A stretch of 64,000 bases of DNA from Lytechinus pictus (GCF_037042905.1 NC_087252.1:16395201-16459200); one strand, 5' to 3'; shown: positions 46,601 to 56,433, counted from the first letter of the stretch. Notes: generated from the letters alone by a model not told the origin. Numbers and translations are program-made.

Positions 46601-49094
46601 TTGACTATATTGTGATTGTGAACCTGGTTTTCATGAACCTTGTTTTCAAAAAAAGATTGTGAACGCACAAAAAAGGAATACAATGGAGGAAATTAAAATG
46701 ATAATAACCCTGCGCGAAGTGCGGAAGCTAAAGCGTTTTATCAATTTTTTGCCATGAGGAAGATATTCCTCCCCGCGCAGAGCAACGTAACTGAAATTTC
46801 AAAGGGCGGATATTTCATCAAAATAATGCAGATATCTCCAATACCCCATAGGCTCTAATTCAATTAATTTTCTAAGATTATTGAACTTCATTTAAAGGAA
46901 AATAGTGCGCAAAAGGTTGAAACTTCTGTGATTTATTGAAATTATATAAAAAGGATGCCTAATTTCTTTGACTTATCCTGAAGCGCTTCATTTTGAATCA
47001 TAAAGAAACTTAAGAGTCATTCAAAATTTCAAACTGAGGGCAAAAAACAGGACAGGAGATGAATGTACAGGGAAATGACATGAAGTTGAATAGAATTTGA
47101 TAAAAAATATTGTACTTTTTTATTTAATACCCTTATACGATACGAATTTTATACCTTCCTCTTTTTGGATTAGGAACCTGTTTGCCCCAAAAATTATGGT
47201 TGTTTAGTAATGAGCTGAAAAGCGGGAGAAGTTGACTTTATGGAGGTGACGGCAGAAATTGATATAAAGATTTACCCGCCCGGAGCCGACCCGACCAGAA
47301 GTTGCGCGATCAAAAAAAAAAAAAAAGATAACTTCATATACTTCGGCCTAACCTTACTCTAATTCCATGCCCTAATGTATACATTTAAACTTTAACTGGC
47401 AGTAAACACATATAGCTGAGGTAGAAAAACGGGGTTAGAGAAAGGGTGGGGGAAACAATTGACGAATCAGGTCATTTTAAGCATTTCAAAAATTTGCTCG
47501 CGCACGGTTACGCGCGCGAGAACGAGCGTAACTGCACTATACAACATAGGATCGGCATTTTTTAAAATATCAATGCATTGATAATATAATTCTGAGTAAT
47601 TTGATACCTTGATCAACCTTCTACGACAAGTAATAACGGAATTAGCCTCCATTAAAGTTTACAGCACGCGCACTAACCATAGACAATATATGTGCAAAAA
47701 CATGCCTATACAAAACTCATTATAGCTCTTCAGGTAGTCCGTTGACCCCCAATTTTTTTTTCATATTCGAATAGAGTATGGATGGGAGATATGATTTCAT
47801 GTCACATTTGACCCGAAATTTTATCATGACGTCATCAAAATGGCGTCGGAACTCAAAATTCCCATTTTGCTACTTATGACGTCATCATAATTATGCAAAT
47901 TTGACTCTAACTCCATAAATATTGGTCAATTTTTGCTCAGTTTCTTATATATTGTAGCTGAGGACTCACTCTATCTAATGAGTTGGCATTTTTACATTTT
48001 AAGGAACGGATTATCCCTGAAAATGTCGATTTATAGGGGTATGTCATTTTCGCTCATTTTGTGTGCAATCTCTATGGGAAATGACTTTTTCTCCAAACTG
48101 GATTTTACATTCCTCTATTTCGCGAGCCATATCTCCATTTCTTTTTGTTGATTTTCTCTGAGCTTGGAGTATGTTGTAGCTGAGATTGTAAGCAATCGCT
48201 AATGTGGTCTTCATTTTCCGATCAGATGCCGGGATCATGCCCGTATTTCACTTGCAAAATTGGATTTGAGATCCTCTTGTTTTGCTTATGCGTAAGTCTA
48301 TGGGAAGTGTGTAGCTCAATGGGTAAGGCATGAACATTGCGTCCTCAGGGTCCAGGGTTCGAGCCCAGGGGGCCGGGGTGAACATGATATTTTTTTTTTT
48401 TTTCTTTTCAACATTTCACAAATGGTCCTTTATGACCATAACAATGTATATTAAATAAAACATTGGACAATAAAAGAGATTAAAATCCCTTTTAATGTAC
48501 AATGTTCCTGTACAATATGTGTATGACCTACACTTTTTCAAACAACTTTTTCATTTCCCTCTTTTTCAAGAGTATTCAACACGTTCTTTTCGTAAGAGAA
48601 GTTCAGTTTTCATCATGATGATCATATTGATCTCAATAAACATGCTGATTGTCTTCCTGATCATGAAATCAGAGACAGATCACCTAATTCGTCCTCATGA
48701 CGAATTAAAATTCTAGTTATTTTTCTTTTAATGAGAGTTTCACAAGCTGTTTGCAGGATGTGATACATGTATATGCATTCTGCAGTCTTTGTAGGATCTG
48801 AAATCTATGCACAAAAAAATTAAGTTATTTTCAAGACTTGTTCTTTTAATTGTTTTATTACAATTCAATGGCAACAGTTTTGTTCTTTTCTAACCATTTT
48901 CCCTATTCACCAATTATACTCAGCTTCTTGGTAAGATGATGTACACTGCTCATAAGGTTGCACAGGAACAGGGACTGACAGATGGTTATCGTTTAGTGAT
49001 TAATCATGGAAGGTTTGGCTGCGAGTCTCAGAGATATTTGAAATTCCATGTCATAGGTGGCAAACAATTGCAATGGCCTCCAACAAAAAGATGA
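37454..49094 (+). CDS. HINT-family (histidine triad) protein, three exons, catalytic triad lost
   Basis: Exons 37454-37606, 45871-45978 and 48924-49094, all phase 0, encode 51, 36 and 56 residues plus a stop (143 aa; human HINT1 has 126). The match to HINT1 is strongest in exon 3: LLGKMMYTAHKVAQEQGLTDGYRLVIN, cited in part here, aligns with the helix and strand before the triad, and HVIGGKQLQWPP with the C-terminal HVLGGRQMHWPPG. Exon 2 contains APVHLKVFPKKYI, like APTHFLVIPKKHI. In HINT enzymes HxHxH holds the nucleophile; here it is YLKFH, so the first His is Tyr and the nucleophile is Lys. Phosphoramidase activity is therefore unlikely. Exon 1 (VGIPKSIIETYY, RVVAFDDEQ) resembles the N-terminal region but adds an acidic insert. 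Introns are 8.3 and 2.9 kb and full of repeats. Open frame and consistent phases argue for a real gene; a decaying duplicate is the alternative. Confidence 0.6.
37835..37930. repeat. End fragment of a CCCGGG-type element
   Basis: CTCCCGGGG with a G run, then GCACTCAGTATAATGCATAG and GGGACCCCCATTTTTACAC. Similar words (GGACCCCCGTTTTCACA) occur near 40355-40375. Confidence 0.5.
38211..38390 (+). repeat. 15-bp minisatellite, about 12 units
   Basis: Unit GGTAAAAATGGCAGA with occasional variants (GGTAATAATGGCAAA). Because 15 is divisible by three and the unit lacks stops in several frames, long repetitive frames appear on both strands; these are artefacts. Confidence 0.95.
38606..39060. repeat. 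Diverged inverted repeat with TGACGTCA in both arms
   Basis: GATATTGGTGAGGGTTTTAGG...CATCAAAGA in the left arm matches the complement of TCTTTGACGG...CTTCACCAATATATT in the right arm. TGACGTCA (a CRE-type palindrome) occurs at 38728-38735 and 38940-38947. Probably an old MITE. Confidence 0.65.
39664..39870 (-). repeat. 15-bp minisatellite, about 14 units, inverted
   Basis: Unit ATTTTTACCTCTGCC, reverse complement of the array at 38211-38390, with TTATTACC variants at similar frequency. Confidence 0.95.
39883..40316. repeat. Long palindrome, arms ~155 bp
   Basis: Left arm 39883-40035 (AGGAGTCCACCGTGCATTTA ... GAGGCACAGACTGGAACCT) and right arm about 40148-40316 are reverse complements with few mismatches; the spacer is about 110 bp. 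As RNA it would fold into a long hairpin. Confidence 0.85.
40317..40512. repeat. CCCGGGG-type fragment with C run
   Basis: Contains GGACCCCCGTTTTCAC, GAGGACCCTCC, GCCCGCGGCACACCCCTACC and a long C run ending CCGGGG. Looks like the other end of the element type seen at 37835-37930. Confidence 0.45.
40945..42565. repeat. 110-bp satellite array, ~7 units, with inverted borders
   Basis: The word GAGAGTAGCG starts at 40999, 41109, 42031, 42141, 42251 and 42361, and GATAGTAACG at 42471; the spacing is 110 except where the MITE sits. Units contain GTGATGTCCGTCA, GGCGTCCGCTATCACCA and GGTTGAAGAGAAGATGT. The array ends are marked by AGGTGCTAGCAATTTA (40945) and its near complement TAAATAGCTAGCACCT (42550), so it may belong to a larger inverted-repeat element. 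Confidence 0.9.
41199..42012. mobile_element. Tc1/mariner-type MITE, 814 bp, long inverted ends
   Basis: Ends CAGTGCGTCC and GGACGCACTG flanked by TA on both sides (41197-41198 and 42013-42014), the mark of Tc1/mariner insertion. The inverted match runs more than 200 bp inward (ATTGTAAAGCTTAGAATCTC, CTCTTTCATCTGA, and beyond to GAGCAGATATTGAAC). No transposase. It inserted within a unit of the 110-bp satellite, so the array is older. Confidence 0.9.
42566..43545. other. No gene recognised
   Basis: Contains several ATCG-rich words (GATCGAAGATCGAGATCGG near 42660) mirrored by similar words near 40580-40640, possibly the outer ends of the element holding the 110-bp array. The rest is AT-rich without coding support. 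Confidence 0.4.
43546..43885 (+). repeat. Diverged tandem duplication, ~200 bp
   Basis: AAAGTGTTTATTTTGTTTTG ... TTTCATTTTCCCCATTCGTGTT (43551-43688) is repeated as AAAGTGTTTGCTGTGTTTTG ... TTTCACTTTCCCCATTCGTTTT (43739-43881), with about 80% match by eye. Confidence 0.65.
44143..44864. mobile_element. Inverted-repeat element with palindromic G/C-run ends
   Basis: Both ends hold a G run, GTCAATTTGAC or GTCAAATTGAC, and a C run (44145-44177 and 44835-44862), so each end can itself fold. Interior AT-rich, no transposase. ~720 bp. Confidence 0.6.
45055..45625 (-). repeat. Inverted single copy of the 556-bp family
   Basis: On the minus strand follows the family order: CCTGGA/TAGGAAAAATAAGG border near 45606-45622, ATTTGCATAAATTGG, GACCTCTAGAGGTCAATAAAC, CCGGAGAGCTGGCAAAGG. 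Diverged. It lies just upstream of HINT-like exon 2. Confidence 0.8.
45871..45978 (+). CDS. HINT-like gene, exon 2
   Basis: Acceptor TTTCTTCAG ends at 45870; 36 codons; donor GTACAG at 45979. APVHLKVFPKKYI is the HINT-family strand motif; the family His after KK is Tyr here. Confidence 0.6.
46213..46393 (-). repeat. Inverted duplicate with membrane-segment frame, copy 1
   Basis: Reverse complement of 48582-48710 in its core (46262-46391). Encodes FRKRSSVFIMM, a hydrophobic stretch ILISINMLIVFLI and KSETDHLIRPHDE, which looks like the cytosolic tail, membrane anchor and stem of a type II membrane protein. Only one coding difference between the copies was noticed. Confidence 0.6.
46397..46520. 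repeat. GC-rich dispersed repeat fragment
   Basis: CACGTAGCCAGGATTTCATTTTGGAGG followed by GCGCGCGAAGCGCGCTCCC and CCTCCCGCGCGAAGC. The next 2.4 kb (46520-48300) hold no gene: AT-rich with two TGACGTCA palindromes. Confidence 0.5.
47827..47884. promoter_or_regulatory. Two TGACGTCA palindromes
   Basis: Perfect CRE-type TGACGTCA at 47827-47834 and 47877-47884, 50 bp apart, each followed by TCA. They lie in intron 2 of the HINT-like gene, probably within a repeat. CREB/ATF binding is possible but only inferred. Confidence 0.35.
48305..48405 (+). repeat. tRNA-derived SINE head
   Basis: TAGCTCAATGGGTAAGG fits the pol III A box and GGGTTCGAGCCC the B box, about 40 bp apart; a T run follows at about 48391-48405. 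The cloverleaf is not complete, so this is a tRNA-derived retroposon rather than a tRNA gene. Confidence 0.65.
48575..48712 (+). repeat. Inverted duplicate with membrane-segment frame, copy 2
   Basis: Core 48582-48710 is the inverse of 46262-46391. Preceded by a pyrimidine-rich stretch ending in CAAGAG, which could act as an acceptor, but no donor is seen after the frame. The stop is within the repeat. Confidence 0.6.
48924..49094 (+). CDS. HINT-like gene, exon 3 with stop
   Basis: Acceptor ATTATACTCAG ends at 48923; 56 codons and TGA at 49092. Contains LLGKMM, GLTDGYRLVIN and YLKFHVIGGKQLQWPP. Only the third His of the triad is kept. Confidence 0.7.
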   Translation, partial: LLGKMMYTAHKVAQEQGLTDGYRLVINHGRFGCESQRYLKFHVIGGKQLQWPPTKR

Positions 49095-50270
49095 TTCATT
49101 TTTGTGAGTTTCAACAGGTAGTTTATCAAAATCTTGGTGGTAATCTTAATTCAAGTGGGCTTATAATAATCAATAATCATGTAATATTTCATAGTGCTTA
49201 ATACCATGTTTCTTAAGTGAAACATTTTATTATCGTATTTTTAATGATGACTGCTAACGATCATAGTTGCTATATTTAATTTACATTATTATTTTAGTAT
49301 AAGTATTTTTATTTCTTCCTCCTGATCCAGAAGTTAACAGAAAATTCTGTAAAAATGGCAAGATATTGGCAATATTTAGCCAATTTCAAATTCATATTTT
49401 CTGTCTGCCATTTGTGTATGAATTTTGCGATACATTTTATGCGAATGTTCTATCTGTGCATAACTTTCCAGACTTCCACAGTTGTATCAGTGCAGGTACA
49501 TGTATTTAAAACCTCTCACAGAATTCTTTTCAATTGAAGCAAATAATCAATGTTTATCAAATCCATGTAGATATGTTTGTAGAGGGAGCTTTTCAGACGA
49601 GATTTGTAAATGTTGATTGGTAAAGAGCCTCTCTAAGATAATGGGAATGTGTCAAAAGTAAATTGAATATAATATTTGAATTTAACTTGCTATTTGTGTG
49701 GACTGAGCCTTTAAGAAAAATCATATACATGTGATAACTTTGAAATAGACTAAGGCTTGTATTCATACAACCTTTAATCATGTACTTATTTTTGTTTTTG
49801 CAACTTGTACTCTTTCTACTGACTTCTCTTTTGGTTTTGTTTTTAATAGAAAAAAAATTGAAGGAAAACAATTCTGAATATATAATAAAAAATATACAAT
49901 CAGAAAAGGCATAAATATTCTTTTAGAATGCAAATGCTGTTAAAACAAACACCAACCAACCAACAGCATCTATTTTTGTAGCAAGAATTAATGTACAACA
50001 GATGATTTTGTCATTGTGATATTGTTGGAGTATGGTTAGATTTTTATTATCCATGATGTCTCATTTAAAGATTAATCATACTTCATGCATTAAATTGTAA
50101 CTTTGGTCTTGTCTGTTTCTAAAACTCTAGCATCCTGTCATTTGTTTAGAAAAAAGAAACAATTTATTTTTAGTTGGTACATTTTCTTTTAGGGTTAATG
50201 AAATATATTTCAATGGATACCATGCAAGGTGTTTGTGAAGAAAGAATTTTGTATGGAACTGCCATTTTTG
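49095..50270. other. 3' flank of the HINT-like gene, no other gene seen
   Basis: AT-rich; the 3' UTR presumably lies at its start. An AATAAA at about 49537-49560 is not certain. No shared repeat noticed. Confidence 0.4.
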
Positions 50271-50273
50271 TCT

Positions 50274-51010
50274 CGCCTGCATAGCAGAGCGAGACTGGAG
50301 TGGCGGCGTCAACATCAAATCTTAACCAATGATTAAGTTTTCTAAGTGACATCATAACTAAGAAAGAATATGGACCTAGTTCATGAAACTTTGACGTCAA
50401 ATATTACTGAACATCCTGCCTGAGTTCCAGGTCACATGACCAAGGTCAAATGTCATTTAGGGTCACTGAACTTAAACCATGTTGGGAGAACCAACATCAA
50501 AATCTTAACGTAAGGTTAAGTTTTTAAAATGGTATCATAACCTAAAAATGATGTGAACCTAGTTCATGAAACTTGGACATAAGGATAGGATTACTGAATA
50601 TCCTGCCTGAGTTTCAGGTCACATGACTTATGTCAAAGGTCATTTAGGGTCAATGAACTTTGCCCAAGTTTGAGGTATTTGTTGAATTACCATCATAAAT
50701 TTGAAAGTTTATGGATCTAGTTCATAAAACTTGGACATAAGAGTAATCAAGTATCACTCAAAATCCTGTGTGTGTTTCAGGTCACATGACCAAAGTCAAT
50801 GTCATTTAAGGTCAATGAACTTTGGCCATGTTGGGGGACATGGTTGAATTGCCTTCATAACTTTGTAAGTTTATGGATGGATATACAGTATGTAGTTTAT
50901 AAAATGTGGACATAAGGGTAATCAAGTATCAGTAACAAGTCTTAGGTAACATGATCAATGTCAAATGTCATTTAGGGTCAATGAACATATACATGTATAT
51001 CATTATGTGA
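50274..51010 (+). repeat. TCTCGCC-type repeat with ~160-190-bp internal units
   Basis: Starts TTTGTCTCGCCTGCATAGCA then GAGCGAGAC (hairpin). GGTCACATGACCAAGGTCAAA, GTCATTTAGGGTCA and AGTTCATGAAACTT(T)G recur in about four units (near 50431, 50618, 50780, 50943). CCAAGGTCA matches the FTZ-F1/SF-1 type extended half site. Same family as 12034-12420. Confidence 0.8.
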
Positions 51011-52140
51011 ATGGTTTGTTTTGTGAATAATTATTTTATAGTAGTTTTCAGAGTCAGCACTGCTGCTATATTAAATCATGTAATGCAGGTAAGACTGCTA
51101 AAGGCACTCCACTTGTTTACTAACTCTAGCTGAGAGGTGACATGGAGATCGAAGGCTGTCCATTAGAAATCCATTTTTTTTGTCATAGACCATAATATTA
51201 AAGGCTGTTTGTTGTAATATACCCTCTTATGACAATTAACTTTACATCTCTAAGGGTGTGTTCAATCATGGACCTATTGGAGATGAACATTCAACGCTAT
51301 CATTTCTTTGATCGAACAAGATCCGCCGCCTAGTGATTATGTGCATCTTAATGAAAACATACAGGTGTTTTGACAATAGCGACTACCAAGGCGTATCTGA
51401 TGATTTACAAAGGTACAACTTTCCTGGTTTTTGATTTTTTGGCTGATGCCCTGTGTAAGAAAATATTTTTCAGTCAACATGCTTAAGATTTAAAGAAGCA
51501 AACAATTTTATGACATAAAAATGTTATTATTTGATCCGCACACTTCTGCACGCACATAATAACCTCAATAACATTAAGAGATAAATGCTCTCTACTTGAT
51601 ATGAGCCATGTATCTCTGGAATGTTAGGAGAAAAATTTGACAAAAATGGGGTTATAAATAATAGACAATTAATCTCAGTTTGCATCTATCTTAAAATACT
51701 GTATACATACATTTTCCCAAATAAAACACATGGAACTAAGATTGCCAAAGGTAAACTAGAACTGCAGATTGATTTTCCAGGATTTAGGTAATTTATCATC
51801 GTATGCGCATACAGTTTGTGCAATATCAATGTCTAATCACGAACTGCTTCTTTCAACTAATTGACGGCGGAACACGGTAGGATGAAAGTAGAAAAATATG
51901 AAGAGAATGTTATTGAAAGCACAAAGATGGTCACATGTAAGTGAATTCATTAACTATTTAATGCGTGTCCATCTCGAATAGGTCCATGGTTCAATGTACA
52001 TTTTTCAAATTTAAACAGCAACATGAATCATGATTAGAAACATGATTATAGAACACTAACAAGATCAGGTTGCACCATTCAGTGTCAAAAATATAAAGCT
52101 GTTTATACATGTACATCAGTTGTTTTAAATTTCCCACTCT
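51011..52140. other. No gene recognised
   Basis: AT-rich with short frames only. No repeat in common with other parts was noticed. Confidence 0.4.
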
Positions 52141-52142
52141 CT

Positions 52143-52790
52143 TTTTGTCTCGCCCACCAGAGGTGAAGGCGAGACATAGGGATCCAAATGTCGTCTGTCG
52201 TCCGTCCGTCACAAACCTTATGACACATAACTCCGCAACCGTAAGTCACTTTTCGACCGCACTTTGATGGTAGATGTACTTGGGGGACCTGCATGTTATG
52301 CTGCAGTTGGAGGTCACATGGTAAGTCAAAGGTCATTTTCAGGTCAACGTTAAAGTTTACATGCTAGACTCTGTTATGACACCTAACTCCGCAACCGTAA
52401 GTCACTTTTCAACCAAACGTGGATGGCAGATGGACTTAGGGGACCTGCTTGTTGTGCTGCAGTCAGAGGTCACATGGTAAGGTCAAAGGTCATTTTCAGG
52501 TCAACGTTAAAGTTTACATGCTAGACTCTGTTATGACACCTAACTCCGCAACTGCATGTCACTTTTCACCCAAACTTGGATTGTTGATGTAGTTAGACCT
52601 GCATGTCATGCTGCAGTCGCAGGTCACATGGTAAGGTCAAAGGTCATTTTGAGGTCAACATTAAAGTTTACTTGCAAAACTCTTATGACGAGTGTTATTC
52701 TATCCCAGTCATTTCACAATAAAACAAAATCGCTTATACCTTTTGTTGCATTTGCGATGCTCAAGGTCATAACAATATGAGCTGATTGCA
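52143..52790 (+). repeat. TCTCGCCCACC-type repeat with ~155-bp internal units
   Basis: Starts TTTTTGTCTCGCCCACCAGA then GGTGAAGGCGAGAC, a hairpin. GGTCACATGGTAA(G)GTCAAAGG starts near 52312, 52468 and 52622. GTCTGTCGTCCGTCCGTC near the start and ACTCCGCAACCGTAAGTCAC in the units are typical of this dispersed family. Confidence 0.85.
52480..52492 (+). promoter_or_regulatory. Perfect DR-1 motif
   Basis: AGGTCAAAGGTCA, two AGGTCA half sites separated by one A; repeated at 52634-52646, and with one base missing near 52322-52334. This is the RXR/HNF4/PPAR-type consensus. Function is inferred. Confidence 0.45.
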
Positions 52791-54165
52791 TTTCCAAACG
52801 TACATGTACCTTTTTCAGCATTTGAAATTTCCTCTCAATCAAGTTCTGAAAGACATTTACTTATACAACTGGAAATGGGGGACATTGAATATCCACCATT
52901 TCCCCCCCCCCATATTCAAGTTTTGTAATCATGTTTTCAATCATGATTCAAGTTTCTGTTTGAATTTGAAAATCGACATTGAACACACCCTAACTCTGAA
53001 TGCAATTTACATGTAACTCGGGAATTAATCCAGTGGCTTAACCTGCATTTTATGGTGCTGTCAATGGTCATGCTACAGTTATAGGTCATTTCAGGCCATG
53101 TTTGCTAGCAGAACTATATCTGAACCTATATAATATTGTAAGCTTCTGGTTTCAACAAAACTTGAAGTAGTGGTAGAGTAAGTACAGTATCGTTCATGAC
53201 GTGCCATAGAAAGTCAGATGTTTAGATCAATGGTCACCTGAAAGACTTTCTTTTTAATGTTTTCCTCCTCAGATGTAGTTTGGATTATCATAATTTTTGG
53301 GTTAAAACAAAGGAAGAAACTTTCAAAGCCTGCTTAGATTGGAAATCCCCATGCCATTGTTAAATTACATTAAAACCTGACAAATCTCAGTACTTTGATT
53401 CACATATTTTGTATTTATTTCTGTCTCAGGAAATGTGAAGCATGTTTGTAACTTCAGATATTATTTATGATGGTGAAAGGAGGAAGGATACTCGCTCATT
53501 TCGAGGAGCTGTGGGCAGACATTAAAAAAATGACCCCTTTAAGTCAAATACTAAAAAGGTCATGCTGTGTGATTTTTAATTGGCATACTGTACATTGTTT
53601 TTTTAGGGAGAATTAGTAAATCTTATTTTTCAGTACTTTTTTAAAAAGCATGTTCTCTATGCACTGTTTCTGTGAATAATGGATGAACCAAACAAACCTA
53701 AAATTCTCATTTGACATTGTTTCGGACCCATATTTTGTATTTTTACTATGGATTATGTTCCAATTTTATTTTTTCAATCTTTTTCTGAAGACCTGGATAT
53801 TTTCCTTATTTTGAACTCCAACAAATTAGAAACTGGGAGCTGTAAGCGCTTGAAGTAATACTGCTCTATGTAGATCATGAGCAGGTGCATAGTAAATCTT
53901 ATGTCTTTGTGACTAATATGGTGACCCTCTTTAAAGGGTTACTAAATTAGAAAAATATGTGTTCATTTTTCGTTAGAATGGGTCTTAATTAGACAGAATC
54001 ACCAAGATACAAATTACAATTTCTTTAGACTATTCTGTAATAATCATGTCAAAAGTTAGTTTTTTGTGAATTCCAACGAAATAAACCCCGCCTCCAAAAA
54101 GTCACTTCAAGCGATATTGTGAACACGTGACCTGTGACGTATGAGAAGTAAGGATAAGTTGCCCA
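52791..54165. other. No gene recognised
   Basis: Contains a C run near 52902-52911 and AT-rich DNA. No coding frame of interest. Confidence 0.4.
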
Positions 54166-54176
54166 GGGGCCCGTTT

Positions 54177-54279
54177 GCAATCAATCGCAACTCAAAAAAA
54201 TCATGCGCAATTTGATTTTCGACCAATCAACAATGCGCATTTCGGACTTGCGCATGATTTTTAGAGTTGCGATTGATGG
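54177..54279. mobile_element. 103-bp hairpin nested in the left end
   Basis: GCAATCAATCGCAACTC with AAAATCATGCGCAA and its complement face each other across about 37 bp. It lies where the right end has only a short GCAACTCTTTCTGCAAC stretch, so it may be a nested MITE or an elaborated terminus. Confidence 0.6.
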
Positions 54280-54521
54280 CATAATTGTACTTGATGCCCC
54301 CAGGGGACATCAACGTTTTTACCTTTTGGTACTCCTTGATTTCCCGATGATTCTTCGTTACCAAAATGTAAACATTTCTTTTCTCACTATAAAAAAAAAT
54401 AGAAAGTAGTTCTGGTTTGCGCTAGCGCACCCCATATGAGATGCGAGTACAAATGCGCAAACAGGTGCATCTAGAAGAGCTCGCATCCTTGCCTCCTCAT
54501 CTATCCTCTTATATTACTTGC

Positions 54522-55520
54522 ACTTGATGCCCCCAAAATTGATGAAAGCAGTGATCCGGCGAGTAATCCTAGAAGTGTTGACAAAATTAACCTTGATAGC
54601 TAGAGAATAAACTCTCTATTATTACTTGTACTTGATGCCCCCAAATTTTCCTTTTCTATTTTCTAGCCGCGCAAGCCTTCATAACATCGTCGAAACGAAT
54701 TAACCTTGTTGGCTAAATTAACCTTGATAGCTAGAGAATAATCTCTCTATTATTTGCACTTGATGCCCCCAAAAATTTCAACAAAATTAACCTTGTAGCC
54801 AAAATTAACCTTGTTGGCAAAATTAACCTTGATAGCTAATGTAACCTTGAGAGCTAAAGCTCGTCTCTCTTATATTACTTGCACTTGATGCCCCCAAAAA
54901 TTTCAACAAAATTAACCTTGTAGCCAAAATTAACCTTGTTGGCAAAATTAACCTTGATAGCTAATTTAACCTTGAGAGCTATAGCTCGTCTCTCTTGTAT
55001 TACTTGTACTTGATGCCCCCAAAAATTTCAACAAAATTAACCTTGTAGCCAAAATTAACCTTGTTGGCAAAATTAACCTTGATAGCTAATGTAACCTTGA
55101 GAGCTAAAGCTCGTCTCTCTTATATTACTTGCACTTGATGCCCCCAAAAATTTCAACAAAATTAACCTTGTAGCCAAAATTAACCTTGTTGGCAAAATTA
55201 ACCTTGATAGCTAATGTAACCTTGAGAACTATAGCTCGTCTCTCTTATATTACTTGCACTTGATGCCCCCAAAAATTTCAACAAAATTAACCTTGTAGCC
55301 AAAATTAACCTTGTTGGCAAAATTAACCTTGATAGCTAATGTAACCTTGAGAACTATAGCTCGTCTCTCTTATATTACTTGCACTTGATGCCCCCAAAAA
55401 TTTCAACAAAATTAACCTTGTAGCCAAAATTAACCTTGTTGGCAAAATTAACCTTGATAGCTAATGTAACCTTGAGAGCTATAGCTCGTCTCTCTTATAT
55501 TACTTGCACTTGATGCCCCC
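54522..55520. repeat. 125-bp tandem array
   Basis: ACTTGATGCCCCC starts at 54758, 54883, 55008, 55133, 55258, 55383 and 55508, exactly 125 bp apart; earlier diverged units start at 54522 and 54630. Each unit contains four to five AA(T)TTAACCTTG words and AGCTCGTCTCTCTTATATTAC. The junction word is the same as the element's subterminal CTTGATGCCCCC. Confidence 0.97.
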
Positions 55521-56094
55521 AATTACTTTATTTGTTGCGCGATCAACCAAACCACGCGCGGATGGATATCAACTCGCCGATGATAAACAGGGTCGGGTAC
55601 GGGTAGTCTACAACTGTAGACCCACATCTGCAGTGTGTGTATCACAGCTGATTCAAGGAGTCTGCATAGCAGACTAGGTCTACTAGAGCCTGCAGAAATG
55701 GCTCGCTTCGCTCGCCCTTTCAGGCTGGTTCGCAAACCAGCTGCAGATCCCACTTCACGAGCCATTCAGAGTCTGCATAGCAGACTAGGGTACGGGTACG
55801 TCGGTCGAGGATCCACGAATCAAGGTAAAAAAGTTGATGTCCCCTGGGGGCATCAAGTACAATTATGCCCGATTGATTGCAACTCTTTCTGCAACGGGCC
55901 CCAGATGCAGAATTACGGCAAAGTTGGAGAAGCAGCGCGTTTAGCATCGTACGGCCACGCCTAGCCCATCACCCCCGGCCGCGCCCGGACAGCTCGTTCC
56001 GCATCACCGGCACCACACTTCCATCGCTCGTTGCCTTTTGTGATTGTTCTCTCGTGCGCTTGACTCATTGATTTTCGAATCCGAAATAATAATA

Positions 56095-56433
56095 ATGCCA
56101 AATCGGTGTATAGTTGCTGGTTGCAGCAACACCCCCAAGGATGATGTGAGCCTACATCGATTTCCAAAGGATGAAAATCTACGGAAATTGTGGATTTCCA
56201 AGGTAAAACTCACGCGGGCCGACTGGCGTGGCCCTAGTGATTGGAGCACCATCTGCAGTGACCACTTTTCCGCAGAAGATTTTGAGGATACTGGTCTCTA
56301 TTCTTCATTTGGAATGAAAGTCAGGAGCAAGCTCATAGACTCGGCAGTTCCAACGATCAGGCTTGGAGTAAAGCCTTCAAAGAAACAAGATGTGCCAACA
56401 AGGTCTGCTGTCGAGAAGAGGGAAAGGAAACGG
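56095..56433 (+). CDS. THAP gene exon 1: THAP zinc finger
   Basis: 113 codons from ATG (after AATAATAATA) to CGG, followed by the donor GTAAGTTC. An open stretch continues 5' in frame to 56044, but C5 of the finger fixes the start, as THAP domains begin at the initiator Met. Confidence 0.85.

Larger units (their letters stand above)
54166..55902. mobile_element. Inverted-repeat element with a 125-bp internal array
   Basis: Left end GGGGCCCGTTTGCAATCAAT, right end (as complement) GGGGCCCGTTGCAGAAAGAG. Next inside both are TTGATGGCATAATTGTAC or its analogue, then CTTGATGCCCCCAGGGGACA and TCAACGTTTTTACC. A small hairpin (54177-54279) interrupts the left end. The interior is mostly the 125-bp array plus a GC-rich segment (55530-55800) with GTCTGCATAGCAGACTAGG twice. 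No transposase seen; non-autonomous. No convincing target duplication. Confidence 0.75.

Noticed and set aside
54522..55520. CRISPR array with 125-bp period
   Set aside because: Units are nearly identical throughout, with no unique spacers; lies in an inverted-repeat transposon-like element.
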